Shown here in pieces: positions 46,422-55,454 of a stretch of DNA of 64,000 bases. The DNA comes from DASPPM01 sp052143835 (GTDB taxonomy: Bacteria > Pseudomonadota > Alphaproteobacteria > JACZXZ01). The notes beneath the pieces were generated by a model, which saw only the letters and a program-made list of their open reading frames with translations, made no database searches and was not told where the DNA came from. Each line of letters starts with the position of its first letter. The first letter of the stretch is position 1. The DNA lies in NCBI GenBank assembly GCA_052143835.1, contig JBKQRV010000104.1:13564-77563 (forward strand), read 5' to 3'. A program made the position numbers and the translations under genes.

Positions 46422-47177
46422 TCACGCGACCCATTGAAAGCCGTCGAGGATCAAGGCTTGTCCGCTCATGAAGCTCGGCTCGGCCGTGGCGAGGTAGGCG
46501 ACGAGTTGCGCCACGTCCTCGGGGCCGCCGAGGCGGCCGAGTGCTATGCCCTTGACGAGCTCGGCCGCGCGCGGCTCGACCAGGCTCTTGGTGAGCTCGG
46601 TCACGATGACGCCCGGGCAGATCGCATTGACCGCGACCTGAGGTCCGAGCTCCTTGGCCAAGGCCCGGGTCATGCCCAGGATGCCGGCCTTGGCCGCGGC
46701 GTAGGCGAACTTGCTGACGGCGCTGGTGACCCCTCCCGAATAGGCGCTGATCGAGGAGATGCTGACGATGCGGCCGCGCCCTTGCGCGAGCATGACCGGC
46801 GCGACCGCCTTGCACCAGTTGAAGCAGCTCTTGAGGTTGACGGCGATGGTGCGATCGAACTCCTCCTCGCTGATCTCGAGGATGCCCTTGGGCATCGGCG
46901 CGCCCGCGTTGTTGAGAAGGAAATCGACGCGGCCCCAGGCGTCGCGAATGCGCTCGACGGTCGTGCGCGCGAGCTCGAAGTGCCGCACGTCGGCCTCGTG
47001 CACCGAGGCGCGCCGCCCCAGCGCCTCGATGGCAGCCGCCGTCTCTTTCATCTCGGGCACCAGCACGTCGACGAGGGCCACGTCGTAGCCGCGCCCGGCG
47101 AGGGCCAGCGCCGAGCTCCGCCCGATGCCGCGCGCTCCGCCGGTGACGATGGCAACCGGGCTCCCCGCTTCGCTCAT
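46422..47177 (-). CDS. SDR family oxidoreductase
   Basis: A 251-residue classical short-chain dehydrogenase: cofactor motif TGGARGIG, NNAG, catalytic Ser in ISSISAYSGG and Tyr-Lys in FAYAAAKAG, and PGVIVTEL. Asp in ALVDVLVPEM after β2 favours NAD. The ATG at 47177 has GGGGAGC eight bases upstream. It follows an enoyl-CoA hydratase gene and an acyl-CoA dehydrogenase gene on the same strand, so 3-hydroxyacyl-CoA oxidation is the likely step in this cluster, though FabG-like ketoreduction is possible. Confidence 0.9.
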   Translation of the reverse strand: MSEAGSPVAIVTGGARGIGRSSALALAGRGYDVALVDVLVPEMKETAAAIEALGRRASVHEADVRHFELARTTVERIRDAWGRVDFLLNNAGAPMPKGILEISEEEFDRTIAVNLKSCFNWCKAVAPVMLAQGRGRIVSISSISAYSGGVTSAVSKFAYAAAKAGILGMTRALAKELGPQVAVNAICPGVIVTELTKSLVEPRAAELVKGIALGRLGGPEDVAQLVAYLATAEPSFMSGQALILDGFQWVA

Positions 47178-47230
47178 GACTCTGCTCCCCGAGGCGGATT
47201 TACTCTGCGGCCGCCGCAGAGACGAATTTG

Positions 47231-48034
47231 CTAGTCTCCCTTGAATTTCGGCGGGCGCTTCTCGAGGAAGGCGGTCACCGCCTCCTTGTGGTCGGCCGTG
47301 GTGTGGGCGAGCGATTGCATCGCCGCGGCGAGCTCGAGAAGGCTCGAGAGCCGCATGTGCCGGCCCTCGTAGAGAAGGCGCTTCGTCATGCGCATCGCGT
47401 GCGGCGGATTGGCGGCGATGCGGGCGGCGAGTGCGCCGGCCGTCGGCAGGAGCTCGGCGTCGGGCGTCACTTTCGAGACCAGCCCGCAGGCGAGCGCCTC
47501 CTTGGCATCGATCGGATCGCCGGTGAAGGTCATCTCGCTCGCCTTGGAGAATCCGACGATGCGCGGCAGCAGCCAGGCGCCGCCGTCGCCGGAGATGATG
47601 CCGAGCTTGACGAAGCTCTCGGCGAAGCGCGCGCTCTCGCCCGCGATGCGGATGTCGCACATGCAGGCGAGATCGCAGCCGGCCCCGATCGCCGGACCGT
47701 TCACCGCGGCGATGACCGGCACCTCGAGGGCCTCGAAGGCGAGCGGGATGCGGTGGATGCCGAGCTTGTACCAGCGCCGCGATTGCACGGGCGGCTCGGC
47801 GCCCGGTCCCGCGCGCGCGGCCATGCGCTTCAAGTTGCCGCCCGAGCAGAAGGCCGTGCCCGCGCCGGTCAGGATGGCGACGCGAACGCTCATGTCGGCG
47901 TTCATGCGCTCGACCGCCTCGACGAGCGCGTCGATCATGTCATTGTCCGTGATCGCGTTGCGCGTCTCCGGGCGGTTCAAGGTGAGCGTGACGATCCCGT
48001 CCTCTTCAACGTACAGCACCGGCGCTTGCGCCAT
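47231..48034 (-). CDS. Enoyl-CoA hydratase/isomerase family protein
   Basis: A 267-residue crotonase-fold protein: LNRPETRNAITDNDMIDAL, GAGTAFCSGGNLKRM (oxyanion hole), VNGPAIGAGCDLACMCDIRIA and FAESFVKLGIISGDGG. One of the two catalytic Glu of true hydratases may be replaced (IISGDGG), so isomerase or hydrolase activity is possible. GGAGGGACAGG precedes the ATG at 48034. Central gene of an SDR-ECH-ACAD cluster on the minus strand. Confidence 0.9.
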   Translation of the reverse strand: MAQAPVLYVEEDGIVTLTLNRPETRNAITDNDMIDALVEAVERMNADMSVRVAILTGAGTAFCSGGNLKRMAARAGPGAEPPVQSRRWYKLGIHRIPLAFEALEVPVIAAVNGPAIGAGCDLACMCDIRIAGESARFAESFVKLGIISGDGGAWLLPRIVGFSKASEMTFTGDPIDAKEALACGLVSKVTPDAELLPTAGALAARIAANPPHAMRMTKRLLYEGRHMRLSSLLELAAAMQSLAHTTADHKEAVTAFLEKRPPKFKGD

Positions 48035-48063
48035 CGCCTGTCCCTCCCTTCCGCTTTTGGGCC

Positions 48064-49215
48064 TCATCTGAGCCCTAGCCCGCGGGCGATCATGCCGCGC
48101 AGGATCTCCCGCGTGCCGCCGCGGATCGAGAACGAGGGCGCGTGGAGGATGGCGTGCGCGAGCACCGCCGAGAAGGCCTGGGTCGATTCCGTGGCGGGCT
48201 CGCAAGCGACGAGCTGGCGCGCCACCTCGGGGACCTCCTGCTCGAGCAGCGTGCCGAGATCCTTGACCACGGCCGCCTGCAACGCCGGGTCGGCCCCCGC
48301 CTGCAGCATGCCGGCGACCGAGCGCGAGAGGCGCCGCAGCGTCACGATATGCGCCATGATGCGGCCGAGCGCCACCACCGCGCGCTCGGAGGGCTCCGGA
48401 CCCAACGCGCGCGCGAGCTCGATCAGCAAGGTAAAGGAGGAGAGGAAGCGCTCCGGTCCGCTGCGCTCGAAGGCGAGCTCGCTCGTCACCTGGCGCCAGC
48501 CGTCGCCGAGCCCGCCGATGAGCGCATCCTCGGGCAGGAGCACGTCCTCGAACACCACCTCGTTGAAGTCGTGCTGGCCGGCGAGGTTGCGGATCGGCCG
48601 CACCTCGACCCCGGGCGTCTTGAGGTCCACGAGGAATTGGCTCAACCCGCCGTGGCGATCGGCCTCGCTCGCGGCGGCGGTGCGGCAGAAGAGAATCATG
48701 TAATGGACCTGGTGGGCCCGCGTGGTCCAGACCTTGGTGCCGTTCACGCGATAGCCGCCGTCGGCGGCGACGGCGCGGGTGCGCACCGAGGCGAGGTCGG
48801 ACCCGGTATCCGGCTCGCTCATGCCGATGCAGAAGTAACACTCGCCGGCGGCGATCCGCGGCAGGATGGCCCGGCGCTGCGCCTCGCTGCCGAAGCGCAG
48901 CAAGAGAGGGGCGCTTTGCCGGTCGGCGACCCAATGCGCACCCACCGGAGCGCTGGCGGCGAGCATCTCCTCGAGCACGACATAGCGCTCGAGCGCGCTG
49001 CGCTCGTGCCCGCCGTAGCGCTTGGGCCAGGTCATGCCGATCCAGCCGCGCCGGCCGAGCTTGCGGCTGAACTCGGGATCGAAGCCGCTCCAGGAGACGG
49101 CGCGCGCCTCGGCGCTGCGCCCCGCGAGCTCGCGCGCGAGGAACTCGCGCACTTCTCCACGCAGCGTCTCGGCCTCGGGACAGGATGGCGGCGGGGCAAA
49201 GCTCAGGGCTTGCAT
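48064..49215 (-). CDS. Acyl-CoA dehydrogenase
   Basis: A 383-residue ACAD of the FadE-like branch common in steroid/terpenoid clusters: WPKRYGGHERSALERYVVLEEML, CIGMSEPDTGSDLASVRTRA, VNGTKVWTTRAHQVHYMILF, and C-terminal SFSIRGGTREILRGMIA. It oxidises an acyl-CoA to the enoyl-CoA that the downstream hydratase may use. The ATG at 49215 is chosen by family length; its ribosome site is weak (GAAGAG). Confidence 0.9.
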   Translation of the reverse strand: MQALSFAPPPSCPEAETLRGEVREFLARELAGRSAEARAVSWSGFDPEFSRKLGRRGWIGMTWPKRYGGHERSALERYVVLEEMLAASAPVGAHWVADRQSAPLLLRFGSEAQRRAILPRIAAGECYFCIGMSEPDTGSDLASVRTRAVAADGGYRVNGTKVWTTRAHQVHYMILFCRTAAASEADRHGGLSQFLVDLKTPGVEVRPIRNLAGQHDFNEVVFEDVLLPEDALIGGLGDGWRQVTSELAFERSGPERFLSSFTLLIELARALGPEPSERAVVALGRIMAHIVTLRRLSRSVAGMLQAGADPALQAAVVKDLGTLLEQEVPEVARQLVACEPATESTQAFSAVLAHAILHAPSFSIRGGTREILRGMIARGLGLR

Positions 49216-49245
49216 CGAGCGCTCTTCACCAGAAGGACCGAGCAT

Positions 49246-49561
49246 AGCAAGTGCAGGGGCCGCGGCAACAAGCTTTCTGCCACGAGGTTTCTCCCTCTCC
49301 TCCTTTAGGAGGAGAGGGTCGGGGTGAGGAGGTGGGTGGGCGAGACGAGTTATCGCAGGGAAAGGCTCGCTACGCTCGCCCTCCTCACCTTCCCATCGCT
49401 TCGCCCGGCGCGCGTAGCGCGCCTCTTATGCATGATGCAGAAGAAGCGGGCCTTTGGCCCGCGGGGGCCCCTTCCTCTCCTCCTGAAGGAGGAGAGGAGA
49501 AGCGAGCCTCACCTCCGCTTGCCCAATTTCAAACCGAGACACTACCCGCCTTTGATGTTAT
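49246..49561. repeat. Gene-free spacer with two related hairpins
   Basis: A perfect 12-bp stem CCCTCTCCTCCT/AGGAGGAGAGGG at 49293-49318 and an 11-bp stem CCTCTCCTCCT/AGGAGGAGAGG at 49474-49497, with opposite flanks resembling each other (GAGGTG / CACCTC). They look like the two ends of one degenerate palindromic repeat about 200 bp long. No gene seen. Confidence 0.6.
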
Positions 49562-49590
49562 TTGACACGCGGCGGGCGGATGCCAATACT
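49562..49590 (+). promoter_or_regulatory. Putative promoter of argD-argF-hslO
   Basis: Consensus TTGACA (49562-49567), 17-bp spacer, AATACT (49585-49590). The leader would be about 55 nt to the argD GTG. Confidence 0.65.
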
Positions 49591-49652
49591 CAGGCCTTTT
49601 CTCGCGCGCCTCGGCGCGCCCGTCCTGTCGTCCCAGTGCCGTGGAGGGTAGC

Positions 49653-50849
49653 GTGATCCCAGCCCTTATGCCGACCTATGCCCGAGCCAACGTCGCCTTC
49701 GAGCGCGGCGAGGGGGCCTATCTCTACGCGAGCGACGGGCGGCGCTTCCTCGATTTCGCCTGCGGCATCGGGGTGACCGGGCTCGGCCATGCGCACCCGC
49801 ATCTCGTCAAGGCGCTCACCGAGCAGGGCAAGAAGCTGTGGCACTGCTCGAACATCTTCCAGATCCCGGGCCAGCAGCGCCTCGCCGAGCGCCTGGTGGC
49901 GCGGAGCTTCGCGGACACGGTGTTCTTCTGCAACTCGGGTGCCGAGGCGATCGAGGGCGGCATCAAGCTCGTGCGCAAGTATCACGATGACAGCGGCCAT
50001 CCCGAGCGCTACCGCATCATCACCTTCCACAACGGCTTCCACGGACGCACGCTCGCCACCATCGCGGCCGGCGGGCAGGAGAAGCACCTCAAGGGCTTCG
50101 CCCCCGTGGTCGACGGCTTCGATCACGTCGCCTACGAGAACCTGAACGAGGTGCGCGCCGCGATCACCGCCGAGACGGCGGCCATCCTCGTCGAGCCGGT
50201 GCAGGGCGAGGGCGGGCTGCGCGCGGCACGGCCGGAGTTCCTCAAGAGCCTGCGCCAGGTGTGCGACGAGTTCGGCCTGCTGCTCTTCCTCGACGAGGTG
50301 CAATGCGGCATGGGCCGCACCGGCAAGCTCTTCGCCCATGAGTGGGCGGGGATCAAGCCCGACGTGCTCTCGACCGCGAAGGCGCTCGGCGGCGGCTTCC
50401 CGATCGGCGCGCTCTTGGCCACCGAGAAGGCGGCCGTCGGCATGACCGCCGGCACGCACGGCTCGACCTTCGGCGGCAATCCGCTCGCCATGGCGGTGGC
50501 GAACGCCGTGCTGGACGTCATGTTCGCCGACGGCTTCCTCGACCAGGTGGCGGAGAAGGGAGAGCGCCTCGGCCGGCGTCTCGCCGCCCTCGTCAAGGCG
50601 CGGCCGCGCGTCTTCGGCGAGCTGCGCGGCATGGGCCTCATGCGCGGCCTAAAATGCGTCGACGGCGTCACCGCCGCCGACATCGTGGCGAAGCTGCGCG
50701 ACCGCGGCCTCCTGACCGTCGGCTCGGGCGACAACGTGGTGCGCATCATGCCGCCGCTCATCGTCGAGGATCATCATATGGAAGAGGCCTTCGCCATCCT
50801 CGAAGGTGCCACCGAGGGGATCGAGCCGGCCAAGGCGGCCAAAACATGA
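49653..50849 (+). CDS. argD: Acetylornithine aminotransferase
   Basis: A 398-residue class III aminotransferase with GTG start at 49653 (GGAGGGTAGC upstream): MPTYARANVAFERGEGAYLY, NSGAEAIEGGIKLVRK, HNGFHGRTLATIAA, FLDEVQCGMGRTGKLFAHE, PLP Lys in TAKALGGGFPIGA and HGSTFGGNPLAMAVANAVLD. It transaminates N-acetylglutamate semialdehyde in arginine synthesis. It is followed by argF after 10 bp; argE is about 5 kb away on the other strand. Confidence 0.95.
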   Translation: MIPALMPTYARANVAFERGEGAYLYASDGRRFLDFACGIGVTGLGHAHPHLVKALTEQGKKLWHCSNIFQIPGQQRLAERLVARSFADTVFFCNSGAEAIEGGIKLVRKYHDDSGHPERYRIITFHNGFHGRTLATIAAGGQEKHLKGFAPVVDGFDHVAYENLNEVRAAITAETAAILVEPVQGEGGLRAARPEFLKSLRQVCDEFGLLLFLDEVQCGMGRTGKLFAHEWAGIKPDVLSTAKALGGGFPIGALLATEKAAVGMTAGTHGSTFGGNPLAMAVANAVLDVMFADGFLDQVAEKGERLGRRLAALVKARPRVFGELRGMGLMRGLKCVDGVTAADIVAKLRDRGLLTVGSGDNVVRIMPPLIVEDHHMEEAFAILEGATEGIEPAKAAKT

Positions 50850-50859
50850 AGAGTGCGCG

Positions 50860-51774
50860 ATGAGCGGCTCGAACGAACCGCGGCACTTCCTCGATCTCGA
50901 CCGCTTCGATGGGGCGACGCTGCGCCGGATGCTCGAGATGGGCAGGGCGTTCAAGCGCGGCGAGGGGCTCCAGCACCGGCCGCTCCAGGGCAAGACCCTC
51001 GCCATGCTGTTCGAGAAGCCCTCCACCCGCACGCGCGTCTCCTTCGAAGTCGGCATGCGCAAGCTCGGCGGCGAGGTGGTGGTGCTCGAGCGCGACGGCA
51101 TGCAGCTCGGCCACGGCGAGAGCGTCGCCGATACCGCGCGCGTGCTCTCGCGCTACGTCGACGTCATCATGCTGCGCACGACCAAGGAGGAGAAGCTCCT
51201 GGACCTTGCCGAGCACGCCAGCGTGCCGGTCATCAACGGCCTCACCGACCGCACGCACCCCTGCCAGCTCATGGCCGACGTGATGACCTTCGAGGAGCAC
51301 CGCGGGCCGATCGCGGGCAAGGTGGTGGCCTGGGCCGGCGACGGCAACAACATGGCGACCTCGTGGATCCATGCCGCGGTGCGCTTCGGCTTCACTCTCA
51401 AGCTCGCCTGCCCGAAGGAGCTCGGGCCGCCGCGCCAGGTCGTCGAGTGGGCGAGGAAGGAGGGTGGGGAGATCTTCGTCACCGACAAGCTCGAGGAGGC
51501 GGTGAGCGGGGCCGACTGCGTCGTCACCGATACCTGGGTCTCCATGGGCGAGCGGGAGGTCGCGACGCGCAAGGCGCTCTTGCCGCCCTATCGGGTCGAC
51601 GACGGCGTCATGAAGCTCGCCAAGCCCGACGCGATCTTCATGCATTGCCTGCCGGCCCACCGCGGCGAGGAGGTGACGCCGTCGGTGATCGACGGGCCCC
51701 AGTCGGTGGTGTGGGACGAGGCCGGCAACCGCTTGCCGGCGCAGCAGGGTATACTCGTCTGGTGCCTGACCTAG
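50860..51774 (+). CDS. argF: Ornithine carbamoyltransferase
   Basis: A 304-residue enzyme: carbamoyl-phosphate motif STRTR (residues 55-59), HPCQLMAD, GDGNNMATSW for ornithine, and HCLPAHRGEE. It condenses ornithine and carbamoyl phosphate into citrulline. The ATG at 50860 gives the family-typical HFLDLDRFD start; its ribosome site is weak (GAAGAG), consistent with coupling to argD. hslO begins inside its 3' end. Confidence 0.97.
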   Translation: MSGSNEPRHFLDLDRFDGATLRRMLEMGRAFKRGEGLQHRPLQGKTLAMLFEKPSTRTRVSFEVGMRKLGGEVVVLERDGMQLGHGESVADTARVLSRYVDVIMLRTTKEEKLLDLAEHASVPVINGLTDRTHPCQLMADVMTFEEHRGPIAGKVVAWAGDGNNMATSWIHAAVRFGFTLKLACPKELGPPRQVVEWARKEGGEIFVTDKLEEAVSGADCVVTDTWVSMGEREVATRKALLPPYRVDDGVMKLAKPDAIFMHCLPAHRGEEVTPSVIDGPQSVVWDEAGNRLPAQQGILVWCLT

Positions 51775-52811
51775 CCCAAAGCCGGCCCGCGGGGCCCAAC
51801 CTCGCCGACGATCTCGTCCAGCCCTTCCAGCTCGAGGCGCAAACCATCCGCGGGCGGCTGGTGCGGCTCGGTCCGCTGGTCGACGAGGTGCTCTCGCGCC
51901 ACCGCTATCCAGAGGAGATCGCGGCACTCTTGGGCCAGGGCCTGGCGCTCACGGCCACCCTTGCCGGCGCCTTCAAATACCAAGGCGTCTTCACGCTCCA
52001 GACCAAAGGCGACGGCCCCGTCGGCCTCTTGGTGGCGGACGTCACCAGCGAGGGCGAGGTGCGCGGCTACGCCCGCTTCGACGAGGGCCGCCTCGGCGAG
52101 GCCGAGCGCGGGCGCAGCAGCGGGCACGGCGCGCAAGGCATCGTGCCGCGCCTCTTGGGCTCGGGCTATCTCGCCTTCACGGTCGACCAGGGGCCGAACA
52201 CCGAGCGCTACCAGGGCATCGTCGAGCTCGAGGGTGCGGAGCTCGTCGACTGCGTGCACCATTACTTCCGCCAGTCCGAGCAGCTCGACGCCGCCTTCAA
52301 GCTCGCCGTCGGCCGCGTTGCGGGCGAGGACGGCAAGGCGGCCTGGCGTGCCGCGGGTCTCATGCTGCAGCGCCTGCCGCTTGCCGGCGGCGAGCGCCCG
52401 CTCTCGCTCGCGCAAGGAGAGCGGCTGAGGGCGGAGGAGGCGGGCGGCTCCGTGGCCGAGGAGGCCCGGCGCGAAGCGCTTGAGGAGGGCTGGCGCCGCG
52501 CCCTCATCATGATGGGCAGTGCGACGACCGCCGAGCTTCTCGACCCTGCCCTCGGCGCCCACGACCTCCTCTATCGCCTCTTCCACGAGGACGGCGTGCG
52601 CGTCTTCCGCCAGCGTCCCTTGCGCTCCGGCTGCCGCTGCTCGGAGCAGCGCGTGATCAGGGTGCTGCGCGCACTCTCCGCAGCCGAGCTCGAGGACATG
52701 GTGGTGGACGGCCGCGTCAGCGTCGTCTGTCAGTTCTGCATGCGGGAATATGCCTACGACCGGGAGGCGCTGGCGGCACTCCGCGCGGAGGGCGCTGCCG
52801 TGCGCGACTGA
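51762..52811 (+). CDS. hslO: Redox-regulated chaperone Hsp33
   Basis: A 349-residue Hsp33. The C-terminal redox switch shows the zinc-binding Cys pairs CRC (GCRCSEQRV) and CQFC (VVCQFCMREY). The core includes LLGQGLALTATLAGAFKYQG, FTLQTKGDGPVGLLVADVT and GYLAFTVDQG. It becomes an unfolded-protein holdase when the cysteines are oxidised. The GTG start at 51762 overlaps argF by 13 bases; no alternative start lies close, so it is probably read by coupling. argF-hslO adjacency is common in alphaproteobacteria. Confidence 0.94.
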   Translation: MPDLAQSRPAGPNLADDLVQPFQLEAQTIRGRLVRLGPLVDEVLSRHRYPEEIAALLGQGLALTATLAGAFKYQGVFTLQTKGDGPVGLLVADVTSEGEVRGYARFDEGRLGEAERGRSSGHGAQGIVPRLLGSGYLAFTVDQGPNTERYQGIVELEGAELVDCVHHYFRQSEQLDAAFKLAVGRVAGEDGKAAWRAAGLMLQRLPLAGGERPLSLAQGERLRAEEAGGSVAEEARREALEEGWRRALIMMGSATTAELLDPALGAHDLLYRLFHEDGVRVFRQRPLRSGCRCSEQRVIRVLRALSAAELEDMVVDGRVSVVCQFCMREYAYDREALAALRAEGAAVRD

Positions 52812-52874
52812 GCAACCCTTGAGCGGCAACGCTCGCGCGGCGTATAAGGCCGCATTGGCCCGAAGAGAGTGCCC

Positions 52875-53471
52875 ATGGCCCGGCCCTCGCCTCTCCGCCT
52901 CCTCGTCGCTTCACTCCTGCTGGCACTCCTTGCCGGCTGCGGCAGCGGGCCGCCGCCGGAGAAATATCCCGAGCTCACCTGGAAGCACCTGCCGCCGATC
53001 AAGCTCAAGGTGGAGAAGATCGTAGTGGCGAGCGAGTACCAGCTGCGCGTGGTCTCGCCGCACGTGGAGACCTTGGCGCCGCGCTCGCTGCTCGCCTCGG
53101 CCGAGCGCTGGGCAAGCGACCGCCTGAAGGCGGATGGCGACGAGGGCTACGCCCGCTTCGTCGTCACCGACGCGAGCATCGTCGAGGAGCGCATGCCGGC
53201 GCAGCAGAGCCTCGCCTCCGGCTTGAGCGACCAGCGCGACCGCCGCTACGTCGGCCACGTCGCGGCGCGGCTCGAGATCCACGACCGGCACGGTCAGGTC
53301 GTCGGCCAGACCGCCGCCGAGGCCACCAAGATGCGCACGGTGCCGCAGGACGTGAGCGACCAAGCCGTCGACGAGGCCTGGTACCTCGTCGTTCAGGGCG
53401 CCATGCTCGACCTCAACGCCGAGCTCGACCGCAACATCCAATTCTATTTGCCGCGCTTCGTGGAGCAGTAG
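52875..53471 (+). CDS. Lipoprotein of unknown function
   Basis: A 198-residue predicted lipoprotein: signal LLVASLLLALLAGC with a perfect LAGC lipobox, Gly at +2. The mature part has WKHLPPIKLKVEKIVVASEY, SERWASDRLKADGDEGYARF and RYVGHVAARLEIHDRHGQVV, and a C-terminal helix (EAWYLVVQGAMLDLNAELDR). It may start at GTG 52869 instead of ATG 52875. No recognised domain. It follows hslO by 63 bp and could share its transcript. Confidence 0.8.
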   Translation: MARPSPLRLLVASLLLALLAGCGSGPPPEKYPELTWKHLPPIKLKVEKIVVASEYQLRVVSPHVETLAPRSLLASAERWASDRLKADGDEGYARFVVTDASIVEERMPAQQSLASGLSDQRDRRYVGHVAARLEIHDRHGQVVGQTAAEATKMRTVPQDVSDQAVDEAWYLVVQGAMLDLNAELDRNIQFYLPRFVEQ

Positions 53472-53550
53472 CGTCCGCGCGTGGGGCGCCTTGAGGGGTC
53501 TTCGCCGGCCTTGGCCGCACTTCCGTCGTGAGCGCGAAGACGGCCGAGGG

Positions 53551-55116
53551 TCAGCTGCAGCGTTGCGCGGCCACCATCATGGGGACAGCGCGGGCACGCG
53601 CGCTCTCGCGCACCTCGGGCCGCGCGAGCTCGCGCTCGAGGTTGTCCATGGTGGCGCGGCCGATATACTCGCTCTCTCGATCGCTCGTCGCCGCCGCCTC
53701 GAGATAGGCGCGCGCGATGATGCGGCCGAGCGGGGGCGGGTTGTAGAGCAGCCGCTTGATCAGGAACGGATTGAAGGTGAGGGGATTGTAGTTGGCGTCG
53801 AGGTAGCCCCGCTCGATCAGCAGTTTCTCGACCGGCGTGCCGGGCTGGATGCCGATGAAGAAGATGAACGGCAGCACGCGGTCGCGGCCGAACATGGCGT
53901 AGAGCTCGTTGATCCGGTCGATGGTCATCTGCAGCGTCTCGGCCGTCTCGCCCGGCGCGTTGAGCGGCATGTAGAGCTTGATCTGCTGGTTAGTATGGCC
54001 GTTCGCCTTCAGCATTTCGAACGCCGCCATCTGCTGGTCGAGCTTGTAGCCGAGGGTGAGCGAGTCGATCATCTCCTGCGATCCCGTGAACGAGAGATCG
54101 ACGCTGCCCATGCCGCTTGCCCACATCTTCCGCGCCAGCGTCGGCGTCAGGTAGTTCAGGCGAAGATAGCCGAACCAGGTGACTTGGGTCTTGCGCGCCA
54201 GCATCTCGTCGAGAATCTGCTCGACGTGCTCGGTGCTCTTGCGCGTCGAGCAGAACTGCGCGTCGGTGAACCAGATGCGCTTGACGCCGTACTGCTTGTT
54301 CAGCGTCTCGACTTCCTTGGCGACCTCGACGGGATTGCGGTAGCGCTGGCGGTGCCCCTCGATCTGGTTGTAGAGGCAGAAATGGCACTGGAACGGGCAG
54401 CCGCGCTTGGTGTGCACGCCGATATCGCCGTCGAGATAGCCGCGGAAATCGGGAAAGATCGAATCGATGTAGCCGAAATCGACCGCGGTGAGCTTGGCGA
54501 GATCGAAAATCTCGCCGCGGGCGCGGTGGCTGATCGCGCCGCTGCGGTCCTTGTAGAAGAACTCGCCGGCCGGTGCGGTGAAGCCGTCGACGATCGAGAG
54601 CATGGCATCCTCGCCGTCGCCGACGACGACCACGGTATCGGCCGGGCATTTCGCGGCGACGTGCTTGGCGAAGATCGAGACGGCGGTGCCGCCGACGACG
54701 ATACGCGCGGCCGGCAGCAGCTTGCGGACGAGGCGGAAGTAGCCGAAATTCCTGAGGCGGCTCGCGATGTAGTCGCGGATGATGGAGAGCGCGTCCTTCG
54801 CCGCCTTCAAGCGGAGATGCCAACGCGGCGAATGGTCGAAGTTCATCACCACGTCGAGCGCGTCATCCTCGGGATGCGGCCCGAAGGACTGCATGTTGCG
54901 CCAGGAGAACGCGACGATGTCCGGCCGTTGCCGCTCCAGCCGCTCGATCAGCACGCGCCTGCGCTCGCCAGGGGGGACCACGGCCAGATCGAGGATGTGC
55001 TGGGCGATCGCGGGGCGCTCTTTGTGCACGTAGTCGGCGACGTAGACGACCCCGCCGGGATAGATCTTCCAGCAGGGCAGCCGGACATAGAGGACGGAAC
55101 GGGCGGCCAGAGACAT
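53551..55116 (-). CDS. Cobalamin-binding-type radical SAM enzyme
   Basis: A 521-residue protein. The N-terminal ~200 residues resemble a B12-binding Rossmann domain (VVYVADYVHKERPAIAQHIL, RIVVGGTAVSIFAKHVAAKC, VVVVGDGEDAML). Radical SAM cysteines are Cys240, Cys244 and Cys247 (RGCPFQCHFCLYN), within a TIM barrel including RIWFTDAQFC and SVDLSFTGSQEMIDSLTLGY. A DxHxxG B12 motif is not seen. The class includes B12-dependent methylases (for example P-methyltransferase PhpK-like) and cyclisation enzymes. It stands alone between a lipoprotein gene and argE, with no pathway neighbours, so the substrate is unknown. Confidence 0.82.
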   Translation of the reverse strand: MSLAARSVLYVRLPCWKIYPGGVVYVADYVHKERPAIAQHILDLAVVPPGERRRVLIERLERQRPDIVAFSWRNMQSFGPHPEDDALDVVMNFDHSPRWHLRLKAAKDALSIIRDYIASRLRNFGYFRLVRKLLPAARIVVGGTAVSIFAKHVAAKCPADTVVVVGDGEDAMLSIVDGFTAPAGEFFYKDRSGAISHRARGEIFDLAKLTAVDFGYIDSIFPDFRGYLDGDIGVHTKRGCPFQCHFCLYNQIEGHRQRYRNPVEVAKEVETLNKQYGVKRIWFTDAQFCSTRKSTEHVEQILDEMLARKTQVTWFGYLRLNYLTPTLARKMWASGMGSVDLSFTGSQEMIDSLTLGYKLDQQMAAFEMLKANGHTNQQIKLYMPLNAPGETAETLQMTIDRINELYAMFGRDRVLPFIFFIGIQPGTPVEKLLIERGYLDANYNPLTFNPFLIKRLLYNPPPLGRIIARAYLEAAATSDRESEYIGRATMDNLERELARPEVRESARARAVPMMVAAQRCS

Positions 55117-55253
55117 GGAGCCTCCATCGGAAAGCGCGGCTATTTTGCGTCTCGCGAGGCGCCGGTCTTTGATGTAGATCAGTCGCGCCGCATCTCCTGA
55201 CCGGCCTTCCCCCGGGCGAGCTCAGGGGCGGCCCTATGCGGTCGGAGCTTGCT

Positions 55254-55428
55254 TTAGTGTCCTGGATCCGAAATCCACCACATCAGGAAGGCACTCGTCA
55301 TTGCGAGGCGCCCGAAGGGCGCCGAAGCAATCCAGAATGGGGCTCGCACCAGGCACTCTGGATTGCTTCGCTGCGCTCGCAATGACGGTTATCACCGGGT
55401 AAGACGGACTTTCGATTTGGGACGCTAG
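55254..55428 (+). repeat. CTAG-bounded MITE-like element, copy 3
   Basis: A 175-bp copy of the element at 6843-7017. Its left edge is TTAG (55254-55257) and its right edge CTAG (55425-55428). The core palindrome GTCATTGCGAGGCGCCC ... CTCGCAATGAC is intact. It lies in the spacer between two minus-strand genes, downstream of argE. Confidence 0.78.
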
Positions 55429-55454
55429 CAGAGAAAACCCGGCGATCGTCGCGC

